Of a DNA stretch of 64,000 bases, positions 43,933 through 52,390 are shown piece by piece (the stretch's first letter is position 1; every line of letters begins with the position of its first letter). Under the pieces are notes generated by a model. The model did not search any database. It saw only the letters and a program-made list of their open reading frames with translations, and had not been told where the DNA came from. A program made the translations under genes and the position numbers. This DNA comes from Xanthobacter oligotrophicus (GTDB lineage Bacteria; Pseudomonadota; Alphaproteobacteria; Rhizobiales; Xanthobacteraceae), in assembly GCF_008364685.1 (NCBI RefSeq), contig NZ_VTTL01000004.1:186001-250000 (forward strand), read 5' to 3'.

Positions 43933-45216
43933 TCACTTCTTCAGGCAGGCGGCATCCATCTTCTCGCCCGCCTCCGCCACGGTGATGAGGCCGGCGGGGA
44001 AGGCGTTGTTCATCACCTGGACGTAAGTGTCGGCGCACTTCGCCCGGTAGTAGAGCAGCGGCGTGCCGAAGAAATAGTCCGCGTCCTTGTTGCGGGCGAT
44101 GAGATCGGCGAAATAATCCTTGTGCGGGCTTTCGATCTTCGCCGGATCCGACTTGAGGCCGCTCTGGAGGGAGACCTGGCCGATCCATTTGGTGCCGTTC
44201 TCGGCGGTGGCCATGGATTTCAGCAGCCTGCCGGCGCAGTCCTTGTTCTTGCCCTTGGAATACATCACGAAGCTTCCGGCCACCGCGAGGGTCTTGCAGT
44301 TGGGGCACGCGCCGTTGTCCATGGCGGGGAACTTCATGATGCCGAGGGGAAAGCCCGCCGGCATGCCGCCCTTCTCGGGCGCGGCGAAAGCGCGGCCGGT
44401 GAACCAGCTGGGATCGGGGAAGGTGAGGGCGCCGGGCGTATTGTAGAAGTAGAAGTGAGACTCCCCGAGCTTCAGGGTGGAGAAGCTCTTAGGATAGGCG
44501 CCGGCATCCACCAGCCCCTTCACCCAGGTCATCACCTCCACCACGCGCGGGTCCTTGAAGGAGAGTTCGCCGTTGAGTAGCTTGGCGTAATCGTCCTTGC
44601 CAAGCTTGCGCAGCAGGGATTCGAACAGCAACTGCCCGCCCGGGAAGGGCCGGTCGCCCACGCCCTGCGATACCGGCGTGATGCCGGCGGCAACGCCCTT
44701 CTTCACGAGATCGGCGAAGGCCGCCTGGGTGAGCTGGAAGGAGGGCGGAACCTCCACGCCCACTTTCTTCACGAGATCCTTGTTGTAGTAAAGCTCGACC
44801 GTATAGGCCTCCACCGGCACACCATAGACCTTGCCCTTTGAAGTCCAGGCGGGCTTGGCCCAGTCCTCGATTCCGGCAAGGTTGATGTAGTCGTCGAGGG
44901 GCTCCAGGAAGCCGCCGGCGAGGAATTCGGGTTGGTCCGGCTCCATATAGAAGATGTCGGGGGCCTGTCCGGTGCGCACCGCGGACTTGGCCTGGGTGTA
45001 GATGTCGGCCTTGGGAATGAAGCTGAGCTTCACGCTGCACTGCTTGTTGGCCGCCTCGAACTCCTGGACGCGGGCACTCACCCAGTCCTTCTTGGCCGGC
45101 TCGTCGGGCCAGTTGCTCCACATGGTGATCTGGGTGGGCTCCTGCGCCGCCGCATGGCCCGCCCCCATCGCCAGAACCGCCAGGGCGGCCATCCCGATCC
45201 TGCGAACGCTCGTCAT
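43933..45216 (-). CDS. ABC sugar-binding protein, extracellular solute-binding family 1
   Basis: This exported binding protein of 427 residues has signal peptide MAALAVLAMGAGHAAAQ. It has the family-1 fold features: ITMWSNWPDEPAKKDW, VRTGQAPDIFYMEPDQPEFLAGGFLEPLDDY and VYGVPVEAYTVELYYNKDLVKKVG. C-terminal cysteines (CPNC, CAGRLL, CADTY) may form disulfides. It is the first gene of the operon importer-oxidoreductase-GntR-SDR-DapA and is divergent from the dehydratase gene. The ligand is probably a sugar or sugar derivative; no specific one can be named. Confidence 0.93.
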   Translation of the reverse strand: MTSVRRIGMAALAVLAMGAGHAAAQEPTQITMWSNWPDEPAKKDWVSARVQEFEAANKQCSVKLSFIPKADIYTQAKSAVRTGQAPDIFYMEPDQPEFLAGGFLEPLDDYINLAGIEDWAKPAWTSKGKVYGVPVEAYTVELYYNKDLVKKVGVEVPPSFQLTQAAFADLVKKGVAAGITPVSQGVGDRPFPGGQLLFESLLRKLGKDDYAKLLNGELSFKDPRVVEVMTWVKGLVDAGAYPKSFSTLKLGESHFYFYNTPGALTFPDPSWFTGRAFAAPEKGGMPAGFPLGIMKFPAMDNGACPNCKTLAVAGSFVMYSKGKNKDCAGRLLKSMATAENGTKWIGQVSLQSGLKSDPAKIESPHKDYFADLIARNKDADYFFGTPLLYYRAKCADTYVQVMNNAFPAGLITVAEAGEKMDAACLKK

Positions 45217-45268
45217 TCCGTCCTCCCGTGGCGTGTTCTGATTTTTGCCGGAGAGTGCGGAAGCTTCG

Positions 45269-45285
45269 CATTATTGTCAATAATG
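45269..45285. promoter_or_regulatory. GntR operator candidate 1 (CATTATT-GTC-AATAATG)
   Basis: This perfect 7-bp-arm palindrome lies 53 bp upstream of the sugar-binding-protein start. On the minus strand its core supplies TTGACA (45280-45275), a candidate -35 for the importer operon, so a bound regulator would block RNA polymerase. The core ATTGTCAAT is shared with the second site (ATTGACAAT). Confidence 0.7.
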
Positions 45286-45337
45286 AATGCGAAAGATTCC
45301 GAATATCAGCGGATATATGGCGATGTAGCGCTAAATT

Positions 45338-45368
45338 TATTGACAATATGGGGCGGTACCTCGAATGT
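45338..45368 (+). promoter_or_regulatory. dehydratase promoter with overlapping GntR operator candidate 2
   Basis: TATTG-A-CAATA (45338-45348) is a perfect palindrome whose core contains TTGACA (45340-45345). After a 17-bp spacer, GAATGT (45363-45368) fits a weak sigma-70 -10. Transcription would begin about 35 bp before the dehydratase ATG. The palindrome repeats the core of the site near the importer promoter, as expected if one regulator controls both directions. Confidence 0.7.
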
Positions 45369-45408
45369 CCCGCCCAGGTCGACGACGATCGGCAAGAGGG
45401 CGACACGG

Positions 45409-47121
45409 ATGGCGCGAGGACTGCGTAAGGGCTTGACCAGCTACGGTGACGAGGGCTTCGCGCTGTTCCTGCGCAAGGCCTTCATCAAGGCCATGGGTTA
45501 TTCGGACGACGCGCTGGATCGGCCCATCGTCGGTATCACCAACACCTATTCGGACTACAATCCCTGCCACGGCAACGCGCCCGCCTTGGTCGAGGCAGTG
45601 AAGCGCGGGGTGATGCTGGCGGGCGCCATGCCCATGGTGTTTCCCACCATCTCCATCCACGAGAGTTTCGCCCATCCCACCTCCATGTTCCTGCGCAATC
45701 TCATGGCCATGGACACGGAGGAGATGATCCGCGCCCAGCCCATGGATGCGGTGGTGGTGATCGGCGGCTGCGACAAGACCTTGCCGGCCCAGATCATGGC
45801 GGCTGCGAGCGTGGACCTGCCCACGGTGGTGGTGCCGGTGGGACCCATGGTGGTGGGCCATCATCGCGGCGAGGTGCTGGGCGCCTGCACTGATTGCCGG
45901 CGCCTGTGGAGCGCCCATCGCGCCGGCGAGATCGACGAAGTGGAGATCGAGACGGTGAACGGCCGCCTTGCACCCTCCGTCGGCACCTGCATGGTCATGG
46001 GCACTGCCAGCACCATGGCCTGCATCACCGAGGCCATGGGCCTGTCCCTGCCCATGAGCGCGACCATTCCCGCCCCCCATGCCGAGCGGATCCGCCTCGC
46101 CGAGGCCAGCGGCAAGGTGGCGGCCAAGCTCGCCGTGGAGGGCGGTCCGCGCCCCAGCGACCTCCTGACGCCGAAGGCCTTCCGCAATGCCATGGTGGTG
46201 ATGCAGGCCATCGGCGGGTCCACCAACGGCATCGTCCATCTCGCCGCCATCGCCGGGCGCACGCCGCACCGCTTCGCTCTTCAGACTCTCGACGAGATCG
46301 GTCGCGAGGTGCCGGTGCTGGTGGACCTGAAGCCGTCCGGCGCGCACTACATGGAGCACTTCCACCATGCCGGCGGCGTGCCGCGGCTGCTGGACCAACT
46401 CGGCGACCTCGTGGACCTCGATGCCCCCACCGTCACCGGCACCACCCTGCGCGAGGTGGTGGCGACGGCGGAGGATGTGCCGGGACAGGATGTCATCCGC
46501 CCCCGCAGCGCGCCCATCAAGGCCGAGGGCTCCATGGTGGTGCTCCACGGCAACCTCGCCCCCGGCGGCGCCGTGCTGAAGCAGGCGGCGGCGACAGAGC
46601 GCCTGCTTCAGCATACGGGCCGGGCGGTGGTGTTCGATTCCGTCATCGACATGGCGGCGCGCATCGACGATCCGGACCTCGACGTGACAGCCGACGATGT
46701 GCTGGTGCTGCGCAACACCGGCCCCAAGGGCGCGCCGGGCATGCCGGAGGCGGGTTATCTGCCGATCCCGAAGAAGCTAGGTCGGCAGGGCGTGAAGGAC
46801 ATGGTGCGCATCTCCGACGCGCGCATGAGCGGCACCGCCTTCGGCACCATCGTGCTGCACATCACGCCTGAATCCGCTATTGGCGGGCCGCTGGCGCTGG
46901 TGAGGACCGGAGACATGATCCGCCTCGACGTGGCCGGCCGCCGCATCGACCTGCTGGTGGACGATGAGGAACTTGCCCGGCGGCGGGCGAACCTCCCGGC
47001 CGAGCCGGTGCGTCCTGTGCCCGAGCGCGGCTATGCACGGCTCTATGCGCAAACGGTGCTTCAAGCCGACGAGGGATGTGATTTCGACTTCATGGTCCGC
47101 AAGCCGGACAATGCGTCTTGA
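45409..47121 (+). CDS. IlvD/Edd-family sugar-acid dehydratase
   Basis: The 570-residue protein belongs to the iron-sulfur dihydroxyacid/phosphogluconate dehydratase family. Cluster cysteines appear in YNPCHGNAP, VIGGCDKTLPAQ and SVGTCMVMGTASTMACITEAMG; the last reads GTC..MGTASTM rather than the GSCSGMFTANSM of branched-chain IlvD. This is the pattern of sugar-acid dehydratases such as L-arabonate or D-xylonate dehydratase. The C-terminus has ISDARMSGTAFGTIVLHITPE. It removes water from an aldonic acid to give a 2-keto-3-deoxy acid. I chose the ATG at 45409, downstream of the promoter/operator. It is divergent from the importer operon and 2 bp before the amidohydrolase. Confidence 0.93.
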   Translation: MARGLRKGLTSYGDEGFALFLRKAFIKAMGYSDDALDRPIVGITNTYSDYNPCHGNAPALVEAVKRGVMLAGAMPMVFPTISIHESFAHPTSMFLRNLMAMDTEEMIRAQPMDAVVVIGGCDKTLPAQIMAAASVDLPTVVVPVGPMVVGHHRGEVLGACTDCRRLWSAHRAGEIDEVEIETVNGRLAPSVGTCMVMGTASTMACITEAMGLSLPMSATIPAPHAERIRLAEASGKVAAKLAVEGGPRPSDLLTPKAFRNAMVVMQAIGGSTNGIVHLAAIAGRTPHRFALQTLDEIGREVPVLVDLKPSGAHYMEHFHHAGGVPRLLDQLGDLVDLDAPTVTGTTLREVVATAEDVPGQDVIRPRSAPIKAEGSMVVLHGNLAPGGAVLKQAAATERLLQHTGRAVVFDSVIDMAARIDDPDLDVTADDVLVLRNTGPKGAPGMPEAGYLPIPKKLGRQGVKDMVRISDARMSGTAFGTIVLHITPESAIGGPLALVRTGDMIRLDVAGRRIDLLVDDEELARRRANLPAEPVRPVPERGYARLYAQTVLQADEGCDFDFMVRKPDNAS

Positions 47122-47123
47122 GC

Positions 47124-48014
47124 ATGGGTGCCGCCGCGCCCCTGTGCTTGCCGCCGCGTCCGGTCGGTCCACTGCCCACGGTGCGACTGCTGCCGCCGGG
47201 GACCTGCGACGCGCACATGCATGTGTTCGGCCCTGTGGCGCGCTATCCGTTGGCGGTGGCGCGCAACTACACGCCCCATCCGGTGCCCTTCGCTGATTAC
47301 CGTCCGGTGATGGCGGCACTCGGCATCGACCGGGCGGTGCTGGTGCAGCCGAGCGTCTACGGCACGGACAATTCAGCCCTCCTCGACACACTGCGGCAGG
47401 CGCCGGGGCAATTGCGCGGCGTGGTGGTGGTGCCCCCGTCCATATCCGACGGAGACCTTGCCGGATTGCACCATGCGGGCGTGCGGGGCATCCGCGTCAA
47501 CAGGCGCAATCCCGGAGGGCTTGCTTTGGAGGACTTGGCGCTGCTGGGCCGCCGCATCGCTCCGCTCGGATGGCACATCCAGCTTCAGGTGGAGATCGGG
47601 CAGGGCGCCCCGCTCGCGCCGCTGGTGGAAAGCTGCCCGGTGCCGGTGGTGCTGGACCATCTCGGCCTGCTCGATCCAACGCGGCCGGTGGGGGACGCGG
47701 CGTTCGCTGAGGTGCTGGCCCTGCTCGCGGCCGGCAATCTCTGGCTGAAGCTCTCCGCCCCGTATCGCGTCAGCCGCATGGCAACGCCTTATACGGACCT
47801 TGCGCCGTTCGTGGAGGCGCTCATGGCCTGCCGCCCGGACCGGCTGCTGTGGGGCAGCGACTGGCCCCACACGGAACTGTGGCGCGACATGCCCGACGAT
47901 CTCGACCCGGGACTGCGGCTCGGATTCGACCGGGTGCCAGAGGCGATCCGCCAGCTCATCTTCGTCGCCAATCCGGCCCGCCTCTATGGGTTCGAGCCCG
48001 CAGAGCATCCCTGA
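47124..48014 (+). CDS. amidohydrolase-superfamily lactonase-like protein
   Basis: This 296-residue TIM-barrel hydrolase has CDAHMHVFGP (metal HxH), PVVLDHLGLLDPT and LLWGSDWPHTEL, the motifs of the 2-pyrone-4,6-dicarboxylate lactonase/galactarolactone group of COG3618-type amidohydrolases. In sugar-acid gene clusters these act as lactonases or lactone isomerases. Here it would open the lactone made by the Gfo/Idh or SDR enzyme, feeding the dehydratase encoded 2 bp upstream. The start ATG 47124 follows the dehydratase stop; a TTG at 47118 is also in frame. Confidence 0.85.
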   Translation: MGAAAPLCLPPRPVGPLPTVRLLPPGTCDAHMHVFGPVARYPLAVARNYTPHPVPFADYRPVMAALGIDRAVLVQPSVYGTDNSALLDTLRQAPGQLRGVVVVPPSISDGDLAGLHHAGVRGIRVNRRNPGGLALEDLALLGRRIAPLGWHIQLQVEIGQGAPLAPLVESCPVPVVLDHLGLLDPTRPVGDAAFAEVLALLAAGNLWLKLSAPYRVSRMATPYTDLAPFVEALMACRPDRLLWGSDWPHTELWRDMPDDLDPGLRLGFDRVPEAIRQLIFVANPARLYGFEPAEHP

Positions 48015-48122
48015 CTCGCCGCGCTGGCGGGGAGGATCTTCCGTCGGCAGCGAAAATGGCCCCATATGGAGGCGACGCCGTCGCCATCCGGTGCGGCGGG
48101 ATCTTTCAGCAGGGGAGATGGG

Positions 48123-49712
48123 GTGCGCCGCCGCATCTTTGCCTTCCGGTCGATCGTGGTTCTCGTCCTGGTGTGGATCGGGGCGGTGGGCGGCTTTGCG
48201 CTGCTTTCCGTCCGCTCGGCCACGCAGCATGCCGGTGAAGAGCTGAACGCGGCTGGCGTGGCGCTGCATCGCATCGTCTCCCAGCGCGTGGCGCAACACG
48301 ATGCCCACCTCACCAGCCTCGCGGCGCTGGTCCAATCCGCCGATCCGCCGCCGCGCGAGGCGGTGCGGCAGGTGGCGCTCGCCATCATGCGCTTTTATCC
48401 GCGCATCGTTTCCGTGCGCATCGTGGCGCCGGGCGCGGGCGGTGCCGGCGAAATCCTTGTGGCGGCCCCGGACGCGGCGCTGGCTTCGTCCTTGCCCTCC
48501 TTCACCGCTGGCGTGTTCGCCCAGGCCCCCGGCGAGGCCCGCGCCTATGCCGATCCCGCGGTGCCGGGGCGCTATTTCCTTGGCAAGCGGACGGGGGGGC
48601 CGGGCCGTCCGCTGGCCATGATCGTGGAGATCGACCCCGCCCTCCTCGTGGAGGGCGAGGAGCGCCCGGCCGCGACCCGCCTGCGACTGGAGCTTGGCGG
48701 GCACAACCTTGTGGATCGCACCGCCACCGCCGGGCCGCAGGAGAGCGCGGCGCTTGAGACGCTGCGCTTCGAGCGCGTCATCGACAGCCAGACCCAGCCC
48801 TTGCAGCTGTCGCTGAACCGCAGCCTTGCGTTCGCGCAGGGGGTGCCAATGGGGCCGGTGCTGCTCTTCGCCGTCCTGTCCCTGATCGGCCTTCTGGCCC
48901 TGCGCTACACCCTGAAGCAGCGCCGGGAGGCCGGCCGCTCGCGCGCCGCCGCACGGGAGGCGCAGGAGCGCAGCCTTTTGCTGGAGCGCGAAACCCGTCT
49001 TGCCCACGCTTCGCGGGTTAACGCCCTGGGCGAGCTTGCCTCCGGCATCGCCCACGAGCTGACCCAGCCGCTCACCGCGCTGCTCAGCCAGAGCCAGGCG
49101 GCACTGCGGCTGGCGGCGCCGGGCGGCGATGCCGCGAGGCTCGACGAGGCGCTGCGGGCCAATGTGCGCGAGGCCAAGCGGGCCGGGGAGATGCTCCAGC
49201 GCATGCGCGACTACATCAGCAACCGCGCCACCGCCCGCATCCCCTCCGACATCAATGCCGTGATCGTCGATGCCGCCGCGTTGGCGCGCACCGATCTCGC
49301 CCAGCGCGGCATCGGCCTGGAGCTGGATCTGGAACGCGCGTTGCCGCAGGCGGTGGTGGACCCCATCGAGCTGGAGCAGGTGCTGCACAACCTCATCCGC
49401 AACGCGGTCGACAGCCTGGATGGCACGGCGCAGGCCGAGAAGAAGATCGTCATCCGCACCGGGACCGGCGGTGGGCAGGTGGTGATCCGCGTTTCCGATA
49501 CCGGTCCGGGCATTGCGCCTGCGGTTCTGCCACGCCTGTTCGAGCCCTTTTTCACCACCAAGGCCGACGGCATGGGGCTGGGCCTGTCCCTGTGCGCGAC
49601 GCTGGTGGAACGGGCCGGCGGCTCCATCCGCGCGGATACGGGGGCGAGCACGGGCGCGGCCTTCGTCATCGTCCTGCCTGCCGCGATGTTGCGCATGGAG
49701 GCGGCGCAATGA
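48123..49712 (+). CDS. membrane sensor histidine kinase, FixL/DctB-like
   Basis: A first membrane helix (SIVVLVLVWIGAVGGFALL) and a second (PVLLFAVLSLIGLLALRYTL) enclose a periplasmic sensor domain of about 210 residues. They are followed by the kinase core with phosphoacceptor ELASGIAHELTQPLTALL, N box HNLIRNAVDSLDG, G1 VSDTGPGIAP and G2 GMGLGLSLC. I place the start at GTG 48123 (about 529 residues) because AGGGGAGATGG precedes it; the in-frame ATG at 48066 has no ribosome-binding site. The gene overlaps the response-regulator start by ATGA. The signal is unknown; adjacency to the sugar-acid genes or the GlcG-like protein may hint at a metabolite sensor. Confidence 0.9.
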   Translation: MRRRIFAFRSIVVLVLVWIGAVGGFALLSVRSATQHAGEELNAAGVALHRIVSQRVAQHDAHLTSLAALVQSADPPPREAVRQVALAIMRFYPRIVSVRIVAPGAGGAGEILVAAPDAALASSLPSFTAGVFAQAPGEARAYADPAVPGRYFLGKRTGGPGRPLAMIVEIDPALLVEGEERPAATRLRLELGGHNLVDRTATAGPQESAALETLRFERVIDSQTQPLQLSLNRSLAFAQGVPMGPVLLFAVLSLIGLLALRYTLKQRREAGRSRAAAREAQERSLLLERETRLAHASRVNALGELASGIAHELTQPLTALLSQSQAALRLAAPGGDAARLDEALRANVREAKRAGEMLQRMRDYISNRATARIPSDINAVIVDAAALARTDLAQRGIGLELDLERALPQAVVDPIELEQVLHNLIRNAVDSLDGTAQAEKKIVIRTGTGGGQVVIRVSDTGPGIAPAVLPRLFEPFFTTKADGMGLGLSLCATLVERAGGSIRADTGASTGAAFVIVLPAAMLRMEAAQ

Positions 49713-50308
49713 AGGCCCTGCGCGTCTATATCGTGGATGATGACGCGGCGGTGCGGCAGGCGCTGTCGCTGCTGCTCTCCACCTGCGGCATGACGGTGGA
49801 GACCTTCGCGGACCCCGAGACCTTCCTCGCCCATGTGGACACGGCGCGTCCCGGCTGCCTCCTCATCGACCTGCGCATGCCGCTGGTCAGCGGGCTCCAG
49901 CTCAAGGCGGCGCTGACGGCGCGGGGCATCGACTGGCCAGCCATCATGATCACCGGCCATGGCGACGTGAACGCCTGCCGGCGGGCCTTCAAGGCCGGCA
50001 TCGTGGATTTCCTGACCAAGCCGGTGGACGAGCAGGTGCTGCTCGATGCCCTCGCTGCCGCCGCCAAGGTGCTGGAGGAGGTGCTGGAGCGGCAGGAAAC
50101 CCATGCCCTGCTCGCCACCCTGACCGAGCGCGAGCGGGAGGTGATGGACCTGGTGTGCCGAGGATGGGCGAGCAAGGAGATCGCGGCGGCGCTTGCCGTT
50201 TCGCCGCGCACCATCGACGCCCACCGCGCCAACATCGCCGAGAAACTCGGGACCAGTTCCGTGGCGGATCTGGTGCGCATGTCCATTGCTGCACCGCCGT
50301 CTCGGTAG
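49709..50308 (+). CDS. FixJ-family response regulator
   Basis: This is a 199-residue regulator. Its receiver has acidic DDD (VDDDAAVRQAL), phosphoacceptor in LLIDLRMPLVSG, ITGHGDV, and lysine in FLTKPVDE. The LuxR-type helix-turn-helix follows (LTEREREVMDLVCRGWASKEIAAALAVSPRTIDAHRANIAEKL). This is the FixJ/TodT arrangement that goes with the upstream membrane kinase. Its start overlaps the kinase stop (ATGA). Confidence 0.94.
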   Translation: MKALRVYIVDDDAAVRQALSLLLSTCGMTVETFADPETFLAHVDTARPGCLLIDLRMPLVSGLQLKAALTARGIDWPAIMITGHGDVNACRRAFKAGIVDFLTKPVDEQVLLDALAAAAKVLEEVLERQETHALLATLTEREREVMDLVCRGWASKEIAAALAVSPRTIDAHRANIAEKLGTSSVADLVRMSIAAPPSR

Positions 50309-50494
50309 TCCTACCTAGTCGCCCGTGTGAAGGCGCGGATTAAGCGGACGCGCGTCGCGCAGTAGAGCATGGGGCCGTGGCGGCGCGGTTCCGCCACCCT
50401 GATCCGCTTTGCGCTCCGGCGCCTGGCGCCCCGTTCCATCCGGCGCCATTGCATACGTGCCAAAGACATCCGCAGCACAGAAAAGGGATTGACG

Positions 50495-50980
50495 ATGAAG
50501 CGCCTTCTTCTCGCCGCCGTGGCCGCGGTCTCGCTCGTGCCCGTAGCGTCCGCCCAGGTCCTCCAGGACAAGAACATGCCGCTCACCATCGCGCTGGACA
50601 TCGCACGCGAGGCGGTCGCGGCCTGCGCGGCCCAGGGCTACAACGTGACCGCGGCGGTGGTGGACCGCGCCGGGGTGATCCGGGCGCTGGCGCGGGCGGA
50701 CAATGCTGGCGTGCACACGCCGGACGCGGCGCGCCGCAAGGCCTACACGTCAGCCTCCACGCGCATTCCCACCTCGACCATGGTGGAGAACATCCAGAAG
50801 ACGCCGGCTGCCGCGCAGCTCGTCGCCATCGACGGTTTTCTCGTTGTCGCCGGCGGCGTGCCGGTAAAGTCCGGCAACGAGGTCATCGGCGCCGTGGGCG
50901 TCGGCGGCGCGCCGGGCGGGCAGCTGGACGAAGCCTGCGCTAACGCCGCCATCGCCAAGGTGGAGCAGCAGCTGAAGTGA
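50495..50980 (+). CDS. secreted GlcG/HbpS-like heme-binding-family protein
   Basis: The 161-residue protein has a signal peptide (KRLLLAAVAAVSLVPVASAQ) and a GlcG/HbpS-like domain: MPLTIALDIAREAVAACAAQGYNVTAAVVDRAGVIRALARADNAG, then STMVENIQKTPAAAQLVAIDGFLVVAGGVPVKSGNEVIGAVGVGGAPGGQLDEACANAAI. Members bind heme or small molecules, and in some systems act as extracellular partners of sensor kinases. A kinase-regulator pair lies directly upstream, so a sensory partnership is possible but unproven. AAAAGGGATTGACG precedes the ATG. Confidence 0.82.
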   Translation: MKRLLLAAVAAVSLVPVASAQVLQDKNMPLTIALDIAREAVAACAAQGYNVTAAVVDRAGVIRALARADNAGVHTPDAARRKAYTSASTRIPTSTMVENIQKTPAAAQLVAIDGFLVVAGGVPVKSGNEVIGAVGVGGAPGGQLDEACANAAIAKVEQQLK

Positions 50981-51132
50981 GGCGGCGGCACGCGGCCGGC
51001 ATCGCGAAAGCGCGCCGGCCCGGCGTGACCCAAAAGCCCGAACAGCTTCAAGCGCCAGCCGCCGGGTTCCCGCCCCGCGGCTGGCGCTTGAACGAGCCAT
51101 TTCGGGGTACCGTAAACGAAGGCATCGGGAAA

Positions 51133-51161
51133 TTGTGGTGCAGTCCGGGTTGTGATATATT
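51133..51161 (+). promoter_or_regulatory. sigma-70-like promoter placed for a leaderless message
   Basis: TTGTGG (51133-51138) and TATATT (51156-51161) are 17 bp apart. Transcription would start about at 51168, which is the A of the ATG of the next gene, where no ribosome-binding site is present. Confidence 0.5.
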
Positions 51162-51167
51162 TCCACG

Positions 51168-51503
51168 ATGGAAAGTAATCACCAAGATATCGAGCCGACC
51201 CGCACTGATGCGGCCTCGGCTATCTCGCGCTGGGACGATGAGGGTGGTGCTCAGGTGCCCCCAAATCTGTCGGCGCAGCGCCATGCGGCCTTGACTGAAC
51301 GCGAGCGGCACATTCTCGAATGCTTGGGCGCGGCTTTGGTCAAGGAATGGACCGACCTGCCGACCGCCGTTCAGCGTGCGCTGTTCCGGCGGGCGACCGC
51401 CAGCGATCATGATGATCCGGTGCAGCTCAAGGTGCTCATCGCGCGCTTTCTTCATGATCACAAGGATGCGCCGGCAGCCCCGGAGGCGAGCGCTCGATCA
51501 TGA
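51168..51503 (+). CDS. hypothetical protein, 111 residues
   Basis: This small, charged protein has no signal peptide or membrane segment. The N-terminal 40 residues look disordered (DIEPTRTDAASAISRWDDEGGAQVPPN); the middle is helical (LTERERHILECLGAALVKEWTDLPTAVQRALFRRAT). It ends in a histidine-rich FLHDHKDAP stretch. I do not recognise a named family, though similar short proteins occur in rhizobia. There is no Shine-Dalgarno sequence before the ATG, and the promoter position suggests leaderless translation. Convergent with the transglutaminase-like gene. Confidence 0.75.
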   Translation: MESNHQDIEPTRTDAASAISRWDDEGGAQVPPNLSAQRHAALTERERHILECLGAALVKEWTDLPTAVQRALFRRATASDHDDPVQLKVLIARFLHDHKDAPAAPEASARS

Positions 51504-51529
51504 GCGAACCTGTGAGACGGTGCGCCGCC

Positions 51530-52390
51530 TCACCAGACCCGCACGTCCACGCTCATGTCCCGGAAGGCGAGGGTGTCGCCGATGAAGCTGCCGGCCACCG
51601 GAATGGCTTGGCGGATATCGCGGACCACGGCGACGGGAATGAGGTTGGATCCGCCCATGCTGCGGTTGGTGGGATCGAACGGGATCCAGCCCGCCCCCGG
51701 CACGAACGCCTCGCCCCAGGCGTGGGTTGATCCCGCACCTGCCGATCCGGCCAAGCTCTGGTCGGGATTGTGCAGATAGCCGGACACGATGCGCGCTCCG
51801 AAGCCGAGGCTGCGGGCCGCCTCCACGAACAGAACCGCGAAATCCCGGCACGATCCCCAGCCGCGCTGCAGGGTCTGCACCGGTGCCTGCGTGCCCTCCT
51901 CGTCGCGGCTCTGGTAGCTGATGGCCTGGGAGACGCCCATGCTGAGGTCCTTGAGCAGGGACAGCGTGTCGGTGGGCATCGCGCGCACGAAGCCCTGGGC
52001 CCAGCTGCGCAACTGGTTGCCGGGATCGGGATATTGCGGGGTGCCGAGGGCGCCGAGGTCCTTCCATTCGTCGTCGGAATAGCGGAACGGGAAGGATTGG
52101 GCGGAGCCGGCGATGTCGAACACCGGCCAGGCCACCGCGTCCAGCTGGATCTGGGTCAGGCTTTCCACCACCAGCAGGTCGCCGCCCACCTGGAAGGTCG
52201 CGGTGGCCACCGCATTGCCGGACACGTCGTGCGCCCAGCTCACGCTCGCTTGCGGGGCTAGCGTGATGGTGTTGGAGATCACGCGCAGGTCCCGGCTTTC
52301 ACGGGGGCGGAGCATCAGGCGGTGGGGTCCGAACGCGACCGGCCGGTGAAAGCGATAGGTGGTGGTGTGGCGGATCTGGAGAAGGCTCAA
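51530..52390 (-). CDS. transglutaminase-like cysteine peptidase-fold protein
   Basis: The 286-residue protein has the full bacterial transglutaminase-like triad. The cysteine is in RGWGSCRDFAVLFVEAARSLGFGAR, the histidine in GSTHAWGEAFVPGAGWIPFDPTN, and the aspartate in the same segment. An N-terminal beta domain (IRHTTTYRFHRPVAFGPHRLMLRPRESRD) is typical of the group. The start is uncertain. TTG at 52390 has GGAG 6 bases upstream and gives the usual N-terminus; GTG at 52402 is also possible. No signal peptide is visible. Substrate unknown. Confidence 0.85.
   Translation of the reverse strand: MSLLQIRHTTTYRFHRPVAFGPHRLMLRPRESRDLRVISNTITLAPQASVSWAHDVSGNAVATATFQVGGDLLVVESLTQIQLDAVAWPVFDIAGSAQSFPFRYSDDEWKDLGALGTPQYPDPGNQLRSWAQGFVRAMPTDTLSLLKDLSMGVSQAISYQSRDEEGTQAPVQTLQRGWGSCRDFAVLFVEAARSLGFGARIVSGYLHNPDQSLAGSAGAGSTHAWGEAFVPGAGWIPFDPTNRSMGGSNLIPVAVVRDIRQAIPVAGSFIGDTLAFRDMSVDVRVW

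Noticed and set aside
45409-47121. Branched-chain amino acid dehydratase IlvD
   Set aside because: The cluster-binding motif reads GTC..MGTASTM rather than GSCSGMFTANSM and the neighbours are sugar-catabolic.
48066-48122. ATG at 48066 as start of the sensor kinase
   Set aside because: No ribosome-binding site precedes it, while GTG at 48123 has AGGGGAG at good spacing; kept only as an alternative.
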